Below, in pieces: positions 6,266-12,841 of a stretch of DNA of 16,758 nucleotides (the stretch's first letter is position 1; each line of letters opens with the position of its first letter). The notes below the pieces were generated by a model that was given only the letters and a program-made list of their open reading frames with translations, was not told the DNA's origin and searched no databases. Location: NCBI GenBank assembly GCA_904419095.1, contig CAJFQT010000017.1, forward strand, positions 1 through 16,758. Reading direction: 5' to 3'. The position numbers and the translations under genes were made by a program. The stretch comes from an uncultured Clostridia bacterium (GTDB lineage Bacteria > Bacillota > Clostridia > TANB77 > CAG-508).

Positions 6266-6895
6266 ATGTTTGCATATATAAAAGGAACATTAGAAATGAA
6301 AATGACTGACTATGTTGTAATAGATGTAGGGGGATTAGGATATAAAATATATATGTCATCAATTGGAATGGAAAAATTAGGAAGTATTGGCGAACAAGTA
6401 AAAGTATATACATATTATAGAGTGAGAGAGGACGATGTTAGTATATATGGATTTAATAGTAATGAAGAGTTAAGAATGTTTGAATTATTATTATCAGTAA
6501 GTGGTGTAGGTGCAAAAACAGCTTTATCAATGTTAGCTGTTTGTACTCCTTCTGAATTTGTCCTAGCTATAGTATCAGAAGATATAAATGTATTAACTTC
6601 AATTCCAGGTATAGGTCCAAAATCAGCTAAAAGAATAATATTAGAATTAAAAGACAAAATAAAGAAAGAAGAACAAATTCAAGAATTAACAAGAGCCTCA
6701 AAAGGAATACAAATTTCTACTAAAGTTCAAGAAGCTATACAAAAAGATAATGTGATTTCAGAAGCAGTTGCAGCACTTCAAGTATTAGGATATAACAGAA
6801 AAGAAATAGAAAAAGCATTCGAGACAATAATTGATAAAGAAAATATGACAACAGAAGATTTAATAAAAAGAGGATTAGTTATTTTAAGTAAGTAG
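6266..6895 (+). CDS. ruvA: Holliday junction branch migration protein RuvA
   Basis: This 209-aa protein has the usual RuvA length and layout. An N-terminal OB fold begins MFAYIKGTLEMK and includes DVGGLGYKIY. Two helix-hairpin-helix motifs follow (SGVGAKTALSML at about 80-91 and IPGIGPKSAKRIILELKDK at about 114-132). A C-terminal three-helix domain (EAVAALQVLGYNRKEIEKA) normally contacts the RuvB motor. RuvA tetramers bind four-way junctions in recombination and repair. The ribosome binding site AAAGGAGG overlaps the end of the HD gene and sits rather far (about 12 bases) from the ATG. The usual partner ruvB is not next to it; the next gene is rarA, so ruvB must lie elsewhere. Confidence 0.96.
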   Translation: MFAYIKGTLEMKMTDYVVIDVGGLGYKIYMSSIGMEKLGSIGEQVKVYTYYRVREDDVSIYGFNSNEELRMFELLLSVSGVGAKTALSMLAVCTPSEFVLAIVSEDINVLTSIPGIGPKSAKRIILELKDKIKKEEQIQELTRASKGIQISTKVQEAIQKDNVISEAVAALQVLGYNRKEIEKAFETIIDKENMTTEDLIKRGLVILSK

Positions 6896-7046
6896 GAATG
6901 TTAATTTTTGATTAATTTTGGAAACATTTCTTAAATTTTAGAAACAAAATTTTAAACATTTATAGAATATTTCAAAGATTTGTAAAAATTTGAAGAAAGG
7001 AGAGTATGGTTATTTAAGTTATTTAAATATATCATATAGGAGAAAA

Positions 7047-8288
7047 ATGAATTCAAAAGAACCGCTAGCATTTAGAATGAGACCTAAAACTTTAGATGAA
7101 TATGTTGGACAAGAACATGTTTTAGGAAAAGACAAGATATTATATAGAACGATTAAAGCAGATAGACTATCTAGTATTATTTTGTTCGGACCTCCTGGAT
7201 GTGGAAAAACATCACTTGCAAGAGTAATAAGTGAAACAACTAAATATAAGTTTTATAAAATAAATGCAGTGACATCAGGTGTTGCAGATATTAAAAAAGT
7301 AATTGAAGAAACAAAAAATTTTATGCTAAATCCAACTGGTAAAAGTATACTATTTATAGATGAGATACATAGATTTAACAAATTACAGCAAGATGCATTA
7401 CTACCATTTGTAGAAAATGGTACTATCATCTTAATCGGAGCAACAACAGAAAATCCATATTTTGAAGTAAATAAAGCTTTAATATCTAGGTCAATGGTAA
7501 TAAAATTAGAACCACTAACAGAAAAAAATATATATACTATTTTAAAGAATGCATTGGAAAGAAAAGATGGTTTGGGAGAATATAATATAAAAATATCAGA
7601 CGAGACGCTAAGAAAATTATCTATAATTGCAAATGGTGATGTAAGAACAGCATTAAATGGATTAGAAATAGCAGTATTAACCACAAATATGGATACAGAT
7701 GGTTATATACATATAACAGATGACATTATAAAAAATAGTGTGCAAGACAGAAAAGCTATATTTGATAAAAATGGAGATACACATTATGATAATATAAGTG
7801 CATTTATAAAATCAATGAGAGGTTCAGATCCAGATGCAGCTGTTTTTTATTTAGCCAGAGCTTTAAATGGAGGAGAAGACCCAATGTTTTTAGCAAGAAG
7901 AATAGTTATTTGTGCATCTGAAGATGTTGGAATGGCAAATCCTAATGCATTAGTTGTTGCAAATAGTGCAATGCAAGCTGTACATATGATTGGAATGCCA
8001 GAAGCAAGAATATTATTGTCAGAAGCAGCAATTTATGTGGCAACTTCTAAAAAATCCAATGCTTCATATATGGCAATAAATATGGCATTAGATGATGTGA
8101 AAAATAAAGATACTGGTGAAATTCCTATGCATATTAGAAATGCACCAATTGAAAAGATGAAAGAATTAGGATATAGTGAAGGATATCTTTATCCTCATGA
8201 TTTTCCAGGTCATTATGTCGAACAACAATATTTGCCAGACAAAATGCTTGGTACGAAGTATTATATAAAAGATGAAAATATTACTTAG
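7047..8288 (+). CDS. rarA: Replication-associated AAA+ ATPase RarA/MgsA
   Basis: This 413-aa AAA+ protein belongs to the RarA/MgsA/WRNIP1 group, clamp-loader relatives that act at stalled replication forks. Visible motifs are PLAFRMRPKTLDEYVGQEH (about 6-24, the family hallmark), Walker A GPPGCGKTS (48-56), Walker B ILFIDEIHRF (101-110), sensor 1 GATTEN (131-136) and the SR arginine finger (147-148). The C-terminal half carries the family tetramerisation region, with ARRIVICASEDVGMANP, MGMPEAR-like and PGHYVEQQYLP segments. The frame opens at a TTG at 6990, but homology and the AGGAG at 7038-7042 favour the ATG at 7047. It probably shares the ruvA transcript. Confidence 0.94.
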   Translation: MNSKEPLAFRMRPKTLDEYVGQEHVLGKDKILYRTIKADRLSSIILFGPPGCGKTSLARVISETTKYKFYKINAVTSGVADIKKVIEETKNFMLNPTGKSILFIDEIHRFNKLQQDALLPFVENGTIILIGATTENPYFEVNKALISRSMVIKLEPLTEKNIYTILKNALERKDGLGEYNIKISDETLRKLSIIANGDVRTALNGLEIAVLTTNMDTDGYIHITDDIIKNSVQDRKAIFDKNGDTHYDNISAFIKSMRGSDPDAAVFYLARALNGGEDPMFLARRIVICASEDVGMANPNALVVANSAMQAVHMIGMPEARILLSEAAIYVATSKKSNASYMAINMALDDVKNKDTGEIPMHIRNAPIEKMKELGYSEGYLYPHDFPGHYVEQQYLPDKMLGTKYYIKDENIT

Positions 8289-8516
8289 GAAATTTATAAT
8301 TTTATTTGTGGTAGTTATTTGAAAATAATTTTTTATTGATTTTATTTTATTAGAATTGAAAGTTTAATTAATTAAAAATATTTTTATTTAAATATTAAAA
8401 GTGTCTTTAATTAAATTTTTATATTATTATCAAAATTCTAAAAATTATAAATAAGCATAATGATATAAAATGAAAGTAAAAAATATAAAATTTAATAATA
8501 AAATATAAAAAAATGG
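8289..8516. other. AT-rich intergenic region
   Basis: This spacer between rarA and the TSUP pair is nearly all A and T. I see no gene and no convincing promoter. Several TATAAA-like hexamers occur (for example near 8463), but without a matching -35 box they mean little at this base composition. Confidence 0.5.
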
Positions 8517-8547
8517 AAAACCTACTAAAAAAGTAAGTAGGTTTTTT
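8517..8547 (+). terminator. Terminator-like hairpin abutting the first TSUP start codon
   Basis: AAAACCTACT (8517-8526) pairs perfectly with AGTAGGTTTT (8536-8545), and the T run continues to 8547. As drawn it is an intrinsic terminator for rarA transcription, but the next ATG begins at 8551, only 3 bases after the T run. Either a terminator ends right at the start codon or the hairpin is a leader element controlling the TSUP genes. Confidence 0.8.
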
Positions 8548-8550
8548 AAT

Positions 8551-8907
8551 ATGGTTAAAAATATAAAATTAGCTTTAATTGGTATAATATCTGGATTTGT
8601 AAGTGGATTTTTTTCAACAGGTGGAGGATTAATTTTAGTACCAGCATTTATGTATTTGGTAAAGTTGAAATCAAATGAAGCGAGAGGAACATCGGTTTTT
8701 TGTATACTACCAATGGTAATAACTAGTAGTTTTTTCTATTATCAGGGACATTTTATAGATTGGAAATTATCAATTTTGTGTGCATTAGGAGGGGCAATAG
8801 GTGGATATATTGGTGCAAAATTATTGAGAAGGATTCCGGAAAAATATTTAAAAATTGTTTTTGCAATTATTTTGTCCTATGTTGCATATAGAATGTTGAC
8901 AGCTTGA
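8551..8907 (+). CDS. Half-length TauE/SafE (TSUP) membrane protein, first of a pair
   Basis: This 118-aa protein has about four hydrophobic helices and the TSUP signatures GIISGFVSGFFSTGGGLILV (residues 10-29) and GGAIGGYIGAKLLRRIPEKYL (around 80-100). Family members move organosulfur compounds, sulfite or related anions across the membrane and are normally about 240-270 aa, with two such repeats in one chain. Here only one repeat is present, and the next gene supplies a second, so the pair probably forms one transporter as a heterodimer. The start lacks a recognisable ribosome binding site; the preceding bases form the hairpin at 8517-8547, and no other in-frame start keeps the first motif intact. 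The substrate is unknown. Confidence 0.85.
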   Translation: MVKNIKLALIGIISGFVSGFFSTGGGLILVPAFMYLVKLKSNEARGTSVFCILPMVITSSFFYYQGHFIDWKLSILCALGGAIGGYIGAKLLRRIPEKYLKIVFAIILSYVAYRMLTA

Positions 8908-8960
8908 TAATTATATATTAAATGAAATTTTAATATTTTTTTAATTTTAGGAGATAAGTA

Positions 8961-9365
8961 ATGATTAAAATTTTAATTGGTGTACTTTCAGGTATTGTAA
9001 GTGGAACTGGTATGGGTGGAGGTACAATATTAATTTTTTTGCTTACTATAATTTGTAATATTGATCAGCATGTAGCACAGGCTACTAATTTAATTTTTTT
9101 TATACCCACATCAATAATGGCAATTATAGTAAATTTAAAAAATAAAAATATAAATTTAAAATTAGGAATATATATTGCAATATTTGGAATATTAGGAGCA
9201 ATTATAGGTGCTAATATTGCTGTATATACAGATGTTAATCTGCTAAAAAAATATTTTGGCGGATTTTTAGTAATTATAGTTTTTCATGAAATATATTCCA
9301 TATTTAAAGAGTATAAAAAAGGAAAAAATGATAACAATATATTAAAAAAGGAAAAGGAGGATTAA
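8961..9365 (+). CDS. Half-length TauE/SafE (TSUP) membrane protein, second of a pair
   Basis: This 134-aa protein has about four hydrophobic helices and the family motif GVLSGIVSGTGMGGGTILI (about 7-25), plus LGAIIGANIAVYTDVNLLKKYFGG (about 72-95). It mirrors the repeat in the preceding gene but ends in a Lys/Glu/Asn-rich cytoplasmic tail. AGGAG lies 7 bases before the ATG. It begins 53 bp after the first TSUP gene, and its last codons contain the ribosome binding site of the 48-aa gene, so the three form one operon. The likely role is the partner subunit of a split TSUP transporter. Confidence 0.86.
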   Translation: MIKILIGVLSGIVSGTGMGGGTILIFLLTIICNIDQHVAQATNLIFFIPTSIMAIIVNLKNKNINLKLGIYIAIFGILGAIIGANIAVYTDVNLLKKYFGGFLVIIVFHEIYSIFKEYKKGKNDNNILKKEKED

Positions 9366-9367
9366 TT

Positions 9368-9514
9368 ATGAAATTTACTAAAGGATTAATTTTAGGTGGA
9401 ATAGTTACAGCAGGATTACTTATGATGTATTCAGAAAGTGATATGATGAATAAAAATAAAAAGAAAATGATGAAAAAAGGAAAACAATTTGCTAAAAAAA
9501 TAGGTGTTATATAA
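9368..9514 (+). CDS. Small single-span membrane protein, 48 aa (YtxH-like)
   Basis: The ATG at 9368 is preceded by AAGGAGG (9354-9360) inside the end of the second TSUP gene, only two bases after that gene's stop. The 48-residue product has one hydrophobic helix (GLILGGIVTAGLLMMY, about 6-21) and a strongly basic Lys/Met-rich tail (NKNKKKMMKKGKQFAKKI). The glycine-rich helix plus basic tail recalls the start of YtxH-type proteins, but it is too short to assign firmly. Tight coupling suggests it accompanies the TSUP pair. Confidence 0.75.
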   Translation: MKFTKGLILGGIVTAGLLMMYSESDMMNKNKKKMMKKGKQFAKKIGVI

Positions 9515-9515
9515 A

Positions 9516-9546
9516 AGTAAAAAGGCAAAAATTTTGCCTTTTTACT
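9516..9546. terminator. Bidirectional terminator between convergent genes
   Basis: A 15-bp perfect stem, AGTAAAAAGGCAAAA (9516-9530) with TTTTGCCTTTTTACT (9532-9546), is flanked by T-rich sequence on both strands. It serves the TSUP operon on the plus strand and the interrupted Cys-rich gene on the minus strand. Confidence 0.85.
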
Positions 9547-9559
9547 TTGTGTGAAGTTC

Positions 9560-10045
9560 CTATTTACAGTCTTTTTCATAATCTTTTTCGCAATCTTTTT
9601 TACATTCTTTTTCGCATTTTTTTTCGCAATCTTTTTCACATTTTCTTTCGCAATCTTTTTCAAATTTCTTTTCACAATCTTTCTGATCATCTTTACATTT
9701 TTCTTCGTATTTTGGCTTTTCTTCTAAAAAGCAATCACATTTTTCATGCTTTTCACCTCTTAGACATTTACCTTCATGATGGCATTTAGCACATATTTTA
9801 ATTTTTCTAGTATCGTTTACCCATATTTGTAAAGCATATTTTCTTCCTGGACATAATGGTCCAAATACGAATTCTCCTTCTTTGTCTGTGAAAGTATGAC
9901 CTATAGGTCTTCTTTCTTCTTTACCACAATCATATACGATTTCTACTAGTTTTACTACAGCGTCACAAACTGGTTCTTTGAAACAATTTTTTACAACTCC
10001 ATATATTACATCTCTATTGTCTTCTGTCCAAGTGAAAAAGTACCA
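9560..10045 (-). pseudogene. 3' part of a host gene for a Cys-rich carboxypeptidase-regulatory-like protein, cut by prophage integration
   Basis: The minus strand has an open frame of about 161 codons ending in TAG (9560-9562). It has no in-frame ATG and runs uninterrupted into the prophage edge at the recombinase stop. The encoded piece begins TWTEDNRDVIYGVV, then CDAVVKLVEIVYDC, GHTFTDKEGEFVFGPLCPG and YALQIWVND. That order is typical of the carboxypeptidase-regulatory-like/transthyretin-like beta-sandwich. A Cys/His cluster follows (CAKCHHEGKC, CDC), then ten tandem tetrads ending mostly in Cys (9566-9685). The function is unknown. The missing 5' part should lie at the other end of the prophage, outside this window. 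Confidence 0.82.
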
Positions 10046-10056
10046 AAAACAAATTA
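10031..10056. other. Probable left attachment site (attL) of the prophage
   Basis: The interrupted host reading frame and the recombinase stop codon (TAA, 10054-10056, minus strand) meet within this stretch. Serine recombinases recombine at a 2-bp core and leave hybrid half-sites, so the exact crossover cannot be read from one end. Host homology (TWTEDN) appears to begin at about 10036. Confidence 0.6.
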
Positions 10057-11445
10057 AATAAAAAATATTTTTATGTTGTAGTCTTTATCTATTACTATGT
10101 AATCAATCACAGATAGCCATAATCTTCTTTTTTTTGTTCTAGATAACAATTTATATCTTGAATTGAAATCATTGCTTAAAAATGATTTTAAGATGTCTAA
10201 ATTAGTATCAGGAATATTAGTTTCTATTTTTGCTTGTTGTTTATATAATTCATCTAGTTGTGTTACATATTCTTTATAATCTTTTTCATAATCTTCAATT
10301 CTTATTAAATCTCTTACATATAAATCTTTTAGTTTAGATAATTTGTTTTCTATTGAGTTTATTTCTTTTGACATATCTATTTCTTTGTAATGTTTTTCTT
10401 TGTATTCATAGTCAGAAATATATTTTTCCAACTGAATTTTAAATTCTTTTAATAGTTTTTCTTCAATTTTTATTTCGTTAAAGTTGGTTTTACAAGAACA
10501 TTTCATTGCTAGATGATGTCTTTTGCATATATAGTAGTATCTTGAACTTTCATTATTTTTTGAGTAAAATTTTCCTCCTAAAGTATAGCCACATTCAGCA
10601 CATTTTAATAAACCTTGAAAAATATATCCGCCAGAATTTTGTGCAGATGGCTTTCTAGCATTTTTCTTTAAATATCTTTGTGTATTTTCAAAATCTGCTT
10701 TATCAATTATTGCAGGGCAAAAATTTTCAATATCTCCATATCTGGTTTGCTTAGTTCCAATATATAATTTATTTGTAAGTATCCTATATGTTCTCATATA
10801 ATTTAATTGCAATTCTGGGTATTTTAAATCTAATTTTTGAAAAGTTTGATAAGCACTAGTGGTTTCTTTATAGAATTTAAAAGCATCTAGTATGACTTGC
10901 TTTTTATTTTCATCTATAACAAGTTTTTTATTTTCTCTTTTTAAACCGATTGGTATTTTTCCACTTATTAATTCTTTGCTTTCTACTTTTGTTTTAAACA
11001 CACTTCTAATTCTTTCTGAAGTTTGTGCAGATTCATTTTCTGCAACAGAAAGCATTATATTTATATGTAATCTTCCATTTGCGGTAGAACTATCATATTT
11101 TTCAAAAACTGTTTGCCAAAATACACCATGTGCATCTAATACATCTAATACTTTATAATAATTTCTAACACCCCTTGAAAGTCTGTCTAATTTAGTTATA
11201 AGTATTCTGTTGATTTTATTTTGTTCGACATCTTTTAAAAGCTTTTGCAAAGCGGGTCTTTTTAAATTAGTAGCGGAAAAGCCATCGTCTTCATAAATTC
11301 CATAAATATGAAAACCATTTTTTAATGCATATTTAGTTAGTTCTTCTCTTTGAGTTCTTAAACTATCCCCATTTATTGCTTGTTCTTCTGTACTGACTCT
11401 TACATATAAAGCTACTTCTTCGGCAATTTTTCTTTCATTTTCCAT
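10054..11445 (-). CDS. Large serine recombinase (phage integrase)
   Basis: This 463-aa protein should catalyse insertion and, with a partner factor, excision of the element. It has an N-terminal resolvase domain with YVRVSTEEQ (catalytic Ser18, Arg16) and KLDRLSRGVRNYY (about 85-97), then a recombinase domain (about 160-265). A zinc ribbon (Cys282, Cys285, Cys307 and Cys316 or Cys318) and a Lys/Glu-rich coiled coil (about 350-410) follow. The length is normal for the family. Its ATG overlaps the TAA of the repressor gene (TAATG), with AGGAG just upstream, so it is translationally coupled to the repressor. It sits at the very edge of the element, next to the attachment site. Confidence 0.96.
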   Translation of the reverse strand: MENERKIAEEVALYVRVSTEEQAINGDSLRTQREELTKYALKNGFHIYGIYEDDGFSATNLKRPALQKLLKDVEQNKINRILITKLDRLSRGVRNYYKVLDVLDAHGVFWQTVFEKYDSSTANGRLHINIMLSVAENESAQTSERIRSVFKTKVESKELISGKIPIGLKRENKKLVIDENKKQVILDAFKFYKETTSAYQTFQKLDLKYPELQLNYMRTYRILTNKLYIGTKQTRYGDIENFCPAIIDKADFENTQRYLKKNARKPSAQNSGGYIFQGLLKCAECGYTLGGKFYSKNNESSRYYYICKRHHLAMKCSCKTNFNEIKIEEKLLKEFKIQLEKYISDYEYKEKHYKEIDMSKEINSIENKLSKLKDLYVRDLIRIEDYEKDYKEYVTQLDELYKQQAKIETNIPDTNLDILKSFLSNDFNSRYKLLSRTKKRRLWLSVIDYIVIDKDYNIKIFFI

Positions 11446-12125
11446 TATTCAAAAGCTCCTTTGATTTTTGCTTCTTTGACTCTACCTATTATTTCAACAG
11501 GTAGATTTTTTATATCATCAAAACTAAATTTCTTCTTTGGATAATATGGGTTCATAGAATGTAGTTCTATACCATCATTAGTTTTTATTACTTTTTTTAC
11601 AGTAGCTTCATCTCCGTTAATTAAAATAATTGCAGTTTGACCACTTTCTACATCGCTTTGCTTGTGAACTATAACTAGATCGCCTTCACTTAGAAGCGGA
11701 AGCATACTGTCTCCTGTTACTTTTAAAGCAAAGTATTCACTTATATTTTTTTCATAGTTTTTTACTATGTCACTATCTGTAATATAACCAGTTATATTTT
11801 CTTCAGCTAGCCAGTCGTAGCCTGCTTTTACTGTGCCTAAAATAGGTATTTTATTTTTTGTAATATCAATATCAGCATCTTCATTCAATTTAAACTCTTG
11901 TTTGTCATCTAACATCTTTAATAAATCATCAATTGGTATATTCATTGCTTTTGAAATATATTTAACACTGTCTAAAGTAGGAGCAATAGGTTTTCCTGTT
12001 CTATAGTCTGTATTTTTTTCTAACATAGAAATATATGTATAGCTTAAACCACATTTGTTAGCAAAAGCTCTTAAAGATAAATTGTGCTCTTCTCTATATT
12101 TTTTTATAACTTCTCCTAAAAACAT
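11445..12125 (-). CDS. Prophage repressor, XRE helix-turn-helix plus S24 peptidase (CI/LexA type)
   Basis: This 226-aa protein should hold the prophage silent and be inactivated by RecA-stimulated self-cleavage. An N-terminal HTH (about 4-70) contains LSLRAFANKCGLSYTYISML. The C-terminal S24 domain carries TGDSMLPLL (Ser140) and ATVKKV (Lys177) as the Ser-Lys dyad. The Ala101-Gly102 bond in TVKAGYDW is the expected cleavage site. AGGAGG precedes the start. It is divergent from the Cro-like gene, with operator-like repeats between, and its downstream partner is the recombinase. DNA damage would therefore be expected to derepress both directions. Confidence 0.95.
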   Translation of the reverse strand: MFLGEVIKKYREEHNLSLRAFANKCGLSYTYISMLEKNTDYRTGKPIAPTLDSVKYISKAMNIPIDDLLKMLDDKQEFKLNEDADIDITKNKIPILGTVKAGYDWLAEENITGYITDSDIVKNYEKNISEYFALKVTGDSMLPLLSEGDLVIVHKQSDVESGQTAIILINGDEATVKKVIKTNDGIELHSMNPYYPKKKFSFDDIKNLPVEIIGRVKEAKIKGAFE

Positions 12126-12154
12126 TGTATCCTCCTAAGTATTGATATATCTAT

Positions 12155-12183
12155 ATTGTACAACATATTAAACAAAAAGTCAA
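12155..12183 (-). promoter_or_regulatory. Leftward lysogenic promoter (repressor - recombinase)
   Basis: On the minus strand TTGACT (12178-12183) is followed by a 17-bp spacer and TACAAT (12155-12160), about 30 bp from the repressor start. Operator O1 covers its -10 box and spacer, so the repressor or Cro protein could block it. Confidence 0.75.
12158..12173. promoter_or_regulatory. Operator-like site O1
   Basis: GTACAACATATTAAAC matches the downstream site O4 (GTTTAACATACTAAAC) at 13 of 16 positions. It overlaps the -10 box of the leftward promoter. Confidence 0.6.
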
Positions 12184-12202
12184 AAAAATTTTTTATTTTT
12201 TT

Positions 12203-12218
12203 GTTTAATATACTTGAC
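12203..12218. promoter_or_regulatory. Operator-like site O2
   Basis: GTTTAATATACTTGAC matches site O4 at 13 of 16 positions. It overlaps the -35 box of the rightward promoter. Confidence 0.6.
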
Positions 12219-12242
12219 AAATAAAAACAATAGATATATAAT
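12214..12242 (+). promoter_or_regulatory. Rightward lytic/early promoter
   Basis: A consensus TTGACA (12214-12219), exactly 17 bp, and a consensus TATAAT (12237-12242) lie 33 bp before the Cro-like start. With consensus boxes it should be intrinsically strong and depend on repression, which fits operators O2 and O3 flanking it. Confidence 0.9.
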
Positions 12243-12244
12243 CC

Positions 12245-12260
12245 GTTTAACAAGTTAAAC
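12245..12260. promoter_or_regulatory. Operator-like site O3, perfect palindrome
   Basis: GTTTAACAAGTTAAAC is close to a perfect 16-bp palindrome: the outer halves GTTTAAC and GTTAAAC are exact complements. It lies immediately after the -10 box of the rightward promoter, at the expected transcription start. Confidence 0.7.
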
Positions 12261-12275
12261 AAAAGGAGGGAAAAA

Positions 12276-12470
12276 ATGAAAAATAGATTAAAAGAACTAA
12301 GAGAATATAGGGGAATGTCGCAAGAAGAATTGGCAGAAAAATCAGGTGTATCAAGAACAACAATTTCTGAATTAGAGACAGAAAAGAAAGAGGTTACTAC
12401 TAATATTACATTAGAAAGAATTGCAAAAGCTTTAGGAGAAAAAGTGTCAAATATTTTTTTTATCAGTTAA
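12276..12470 (+). CDS. Cro-like XRE-family regulator, 64 aa
   Basis: This small protein is essentially one helix-turn-helix domain: LKELREYRGMSQEELAEKSG then VSRTTISELETEKK (recognition helix about 25-37), ending after LERIAKALGEKVSNIFFIS. AAAGGAGGG precedes the ATG. As the first gene of the rightward early operon, opposite the S24 repressor, it most likely acts as a Cro-type counter-repressor on the same operators. A further operator-like site lies directly after its stop codon. Confidence 0.9.
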   Translation: MKNRLKELREYRGMSQEELAEKSGVSRTTISELETEKKEVTTNITLERIAKALGEKVSNIFFIS

Positions 12471-12486
12471 GTTTAACATACTAAAC
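12471..12486. promoter_or_regulatory. Operator-like site O4 downstream of the cro-like gene
   Basis: GTTTAACATACTAAAC is a near-perfect palindrome that starts at the base after the Cro-like stop codon. It differs from O3 in three central positions. No promoter is obvious beside it, so it may serve as a distal or auxiliary site. Confidence 0.6.
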
Positions 12487-12533
12487 AAAATATCAACAAG
12501 TACAAACCATACGAATAAAGATAAGGAGAGGTG

Positions 12534-12677
12534 GTGGTTTTGGAAAATAAAGAAGACAAAACGCAATTTACGTTAGAACATGCACAAATATTTTTTCAAA
12601 CTTTTGCAGATTTATTAGCAGAAGAATATGCACCAAATATAGAAGTAAAAGCAATAGTTAGAAAAAAAGAAAAATAA
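12534..12677 (+). CDS. Small phage early protein, 47 aa
   Basis: The frame reads LENKEDKTQFTLEHAQIF and continues to KAIVRKKEK before TAA. AAGGAG lies at 12523-12528, and possible starts are GTG at 12531 or 12534 and TTG at 12540. I chose the GTG at 12534 on spacing. The product is a short helix-then-strand protein with a basic tail, of the kind common beside phage repressors. The function is unknown and the exact start is uncertain. Confidence 0.6.
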   Translation: MVLENKEDKTQFTLEHAQIFFQTFADLLAEEYAPNIEVKAIVRKKEK

Positions 12678-12696
12678 ACGAAAGAAGGTGAAACAA

Positions 12697-12825
12697 ATGA
12701 AAAAAAGAAAACTAGATAAAAACAAAATAGGTTTTGCAATAACATTCATTATAACAACAGCATTGTTAATAAATAGAATTGTACAAGCAGGAACAATATT
12801 TTGTTTGACAACAATTTATAGATAG
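12697..12825 (+). CDS. Small single-span membrane protein, 42 aa
   Basis: The ATG at 12697 has a modest AAGGTG ribosome binding site. A very basic N-terminus (MKKRKLDKNK) is followed by one hydrophobic segment (IGFAITFIITTALLI, about 11-25) and a short tail with one Cys. It fits within the early operon between the 47-aa and 79-aa genes with small gaps. The function is unknown. Confidence 0.55.
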   Translation: MKKRKLDKNKIGFAITFIITTALLINRIVQAGTIFCLTTIYR

Positions 12826-12841
12826 AAAGGAGGGAAAGTCA

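Noticed and set aside
6990..7046. TTG start giving rarA a 19-residue N-terminal extension
   Set aside because: The family begins near PLAFRMRP and the ATG at 7047 has AGGAG upstream; the TTG has no ribosome binding site.
9304..9690. A 128-aa minus-strand frame starting MIRKIVKRNLKK over the Cys-repeat region
   Set aside because: It is an out-of-frame reading of the 12-bp repeat and runs backwards through the 48-aa and TSUP genes. The Cys-rich frame is longer, has a recognisable beta-sandwich domain and ends just before a terminator.
9547..9789. An 80-aa plus-strand frame rich in Phe/Leu/His (LFHNLFRN repeats)
   Set aside because: It is the antisense shadow of the same Cys tetrad repeat and has no ribosome binding site.
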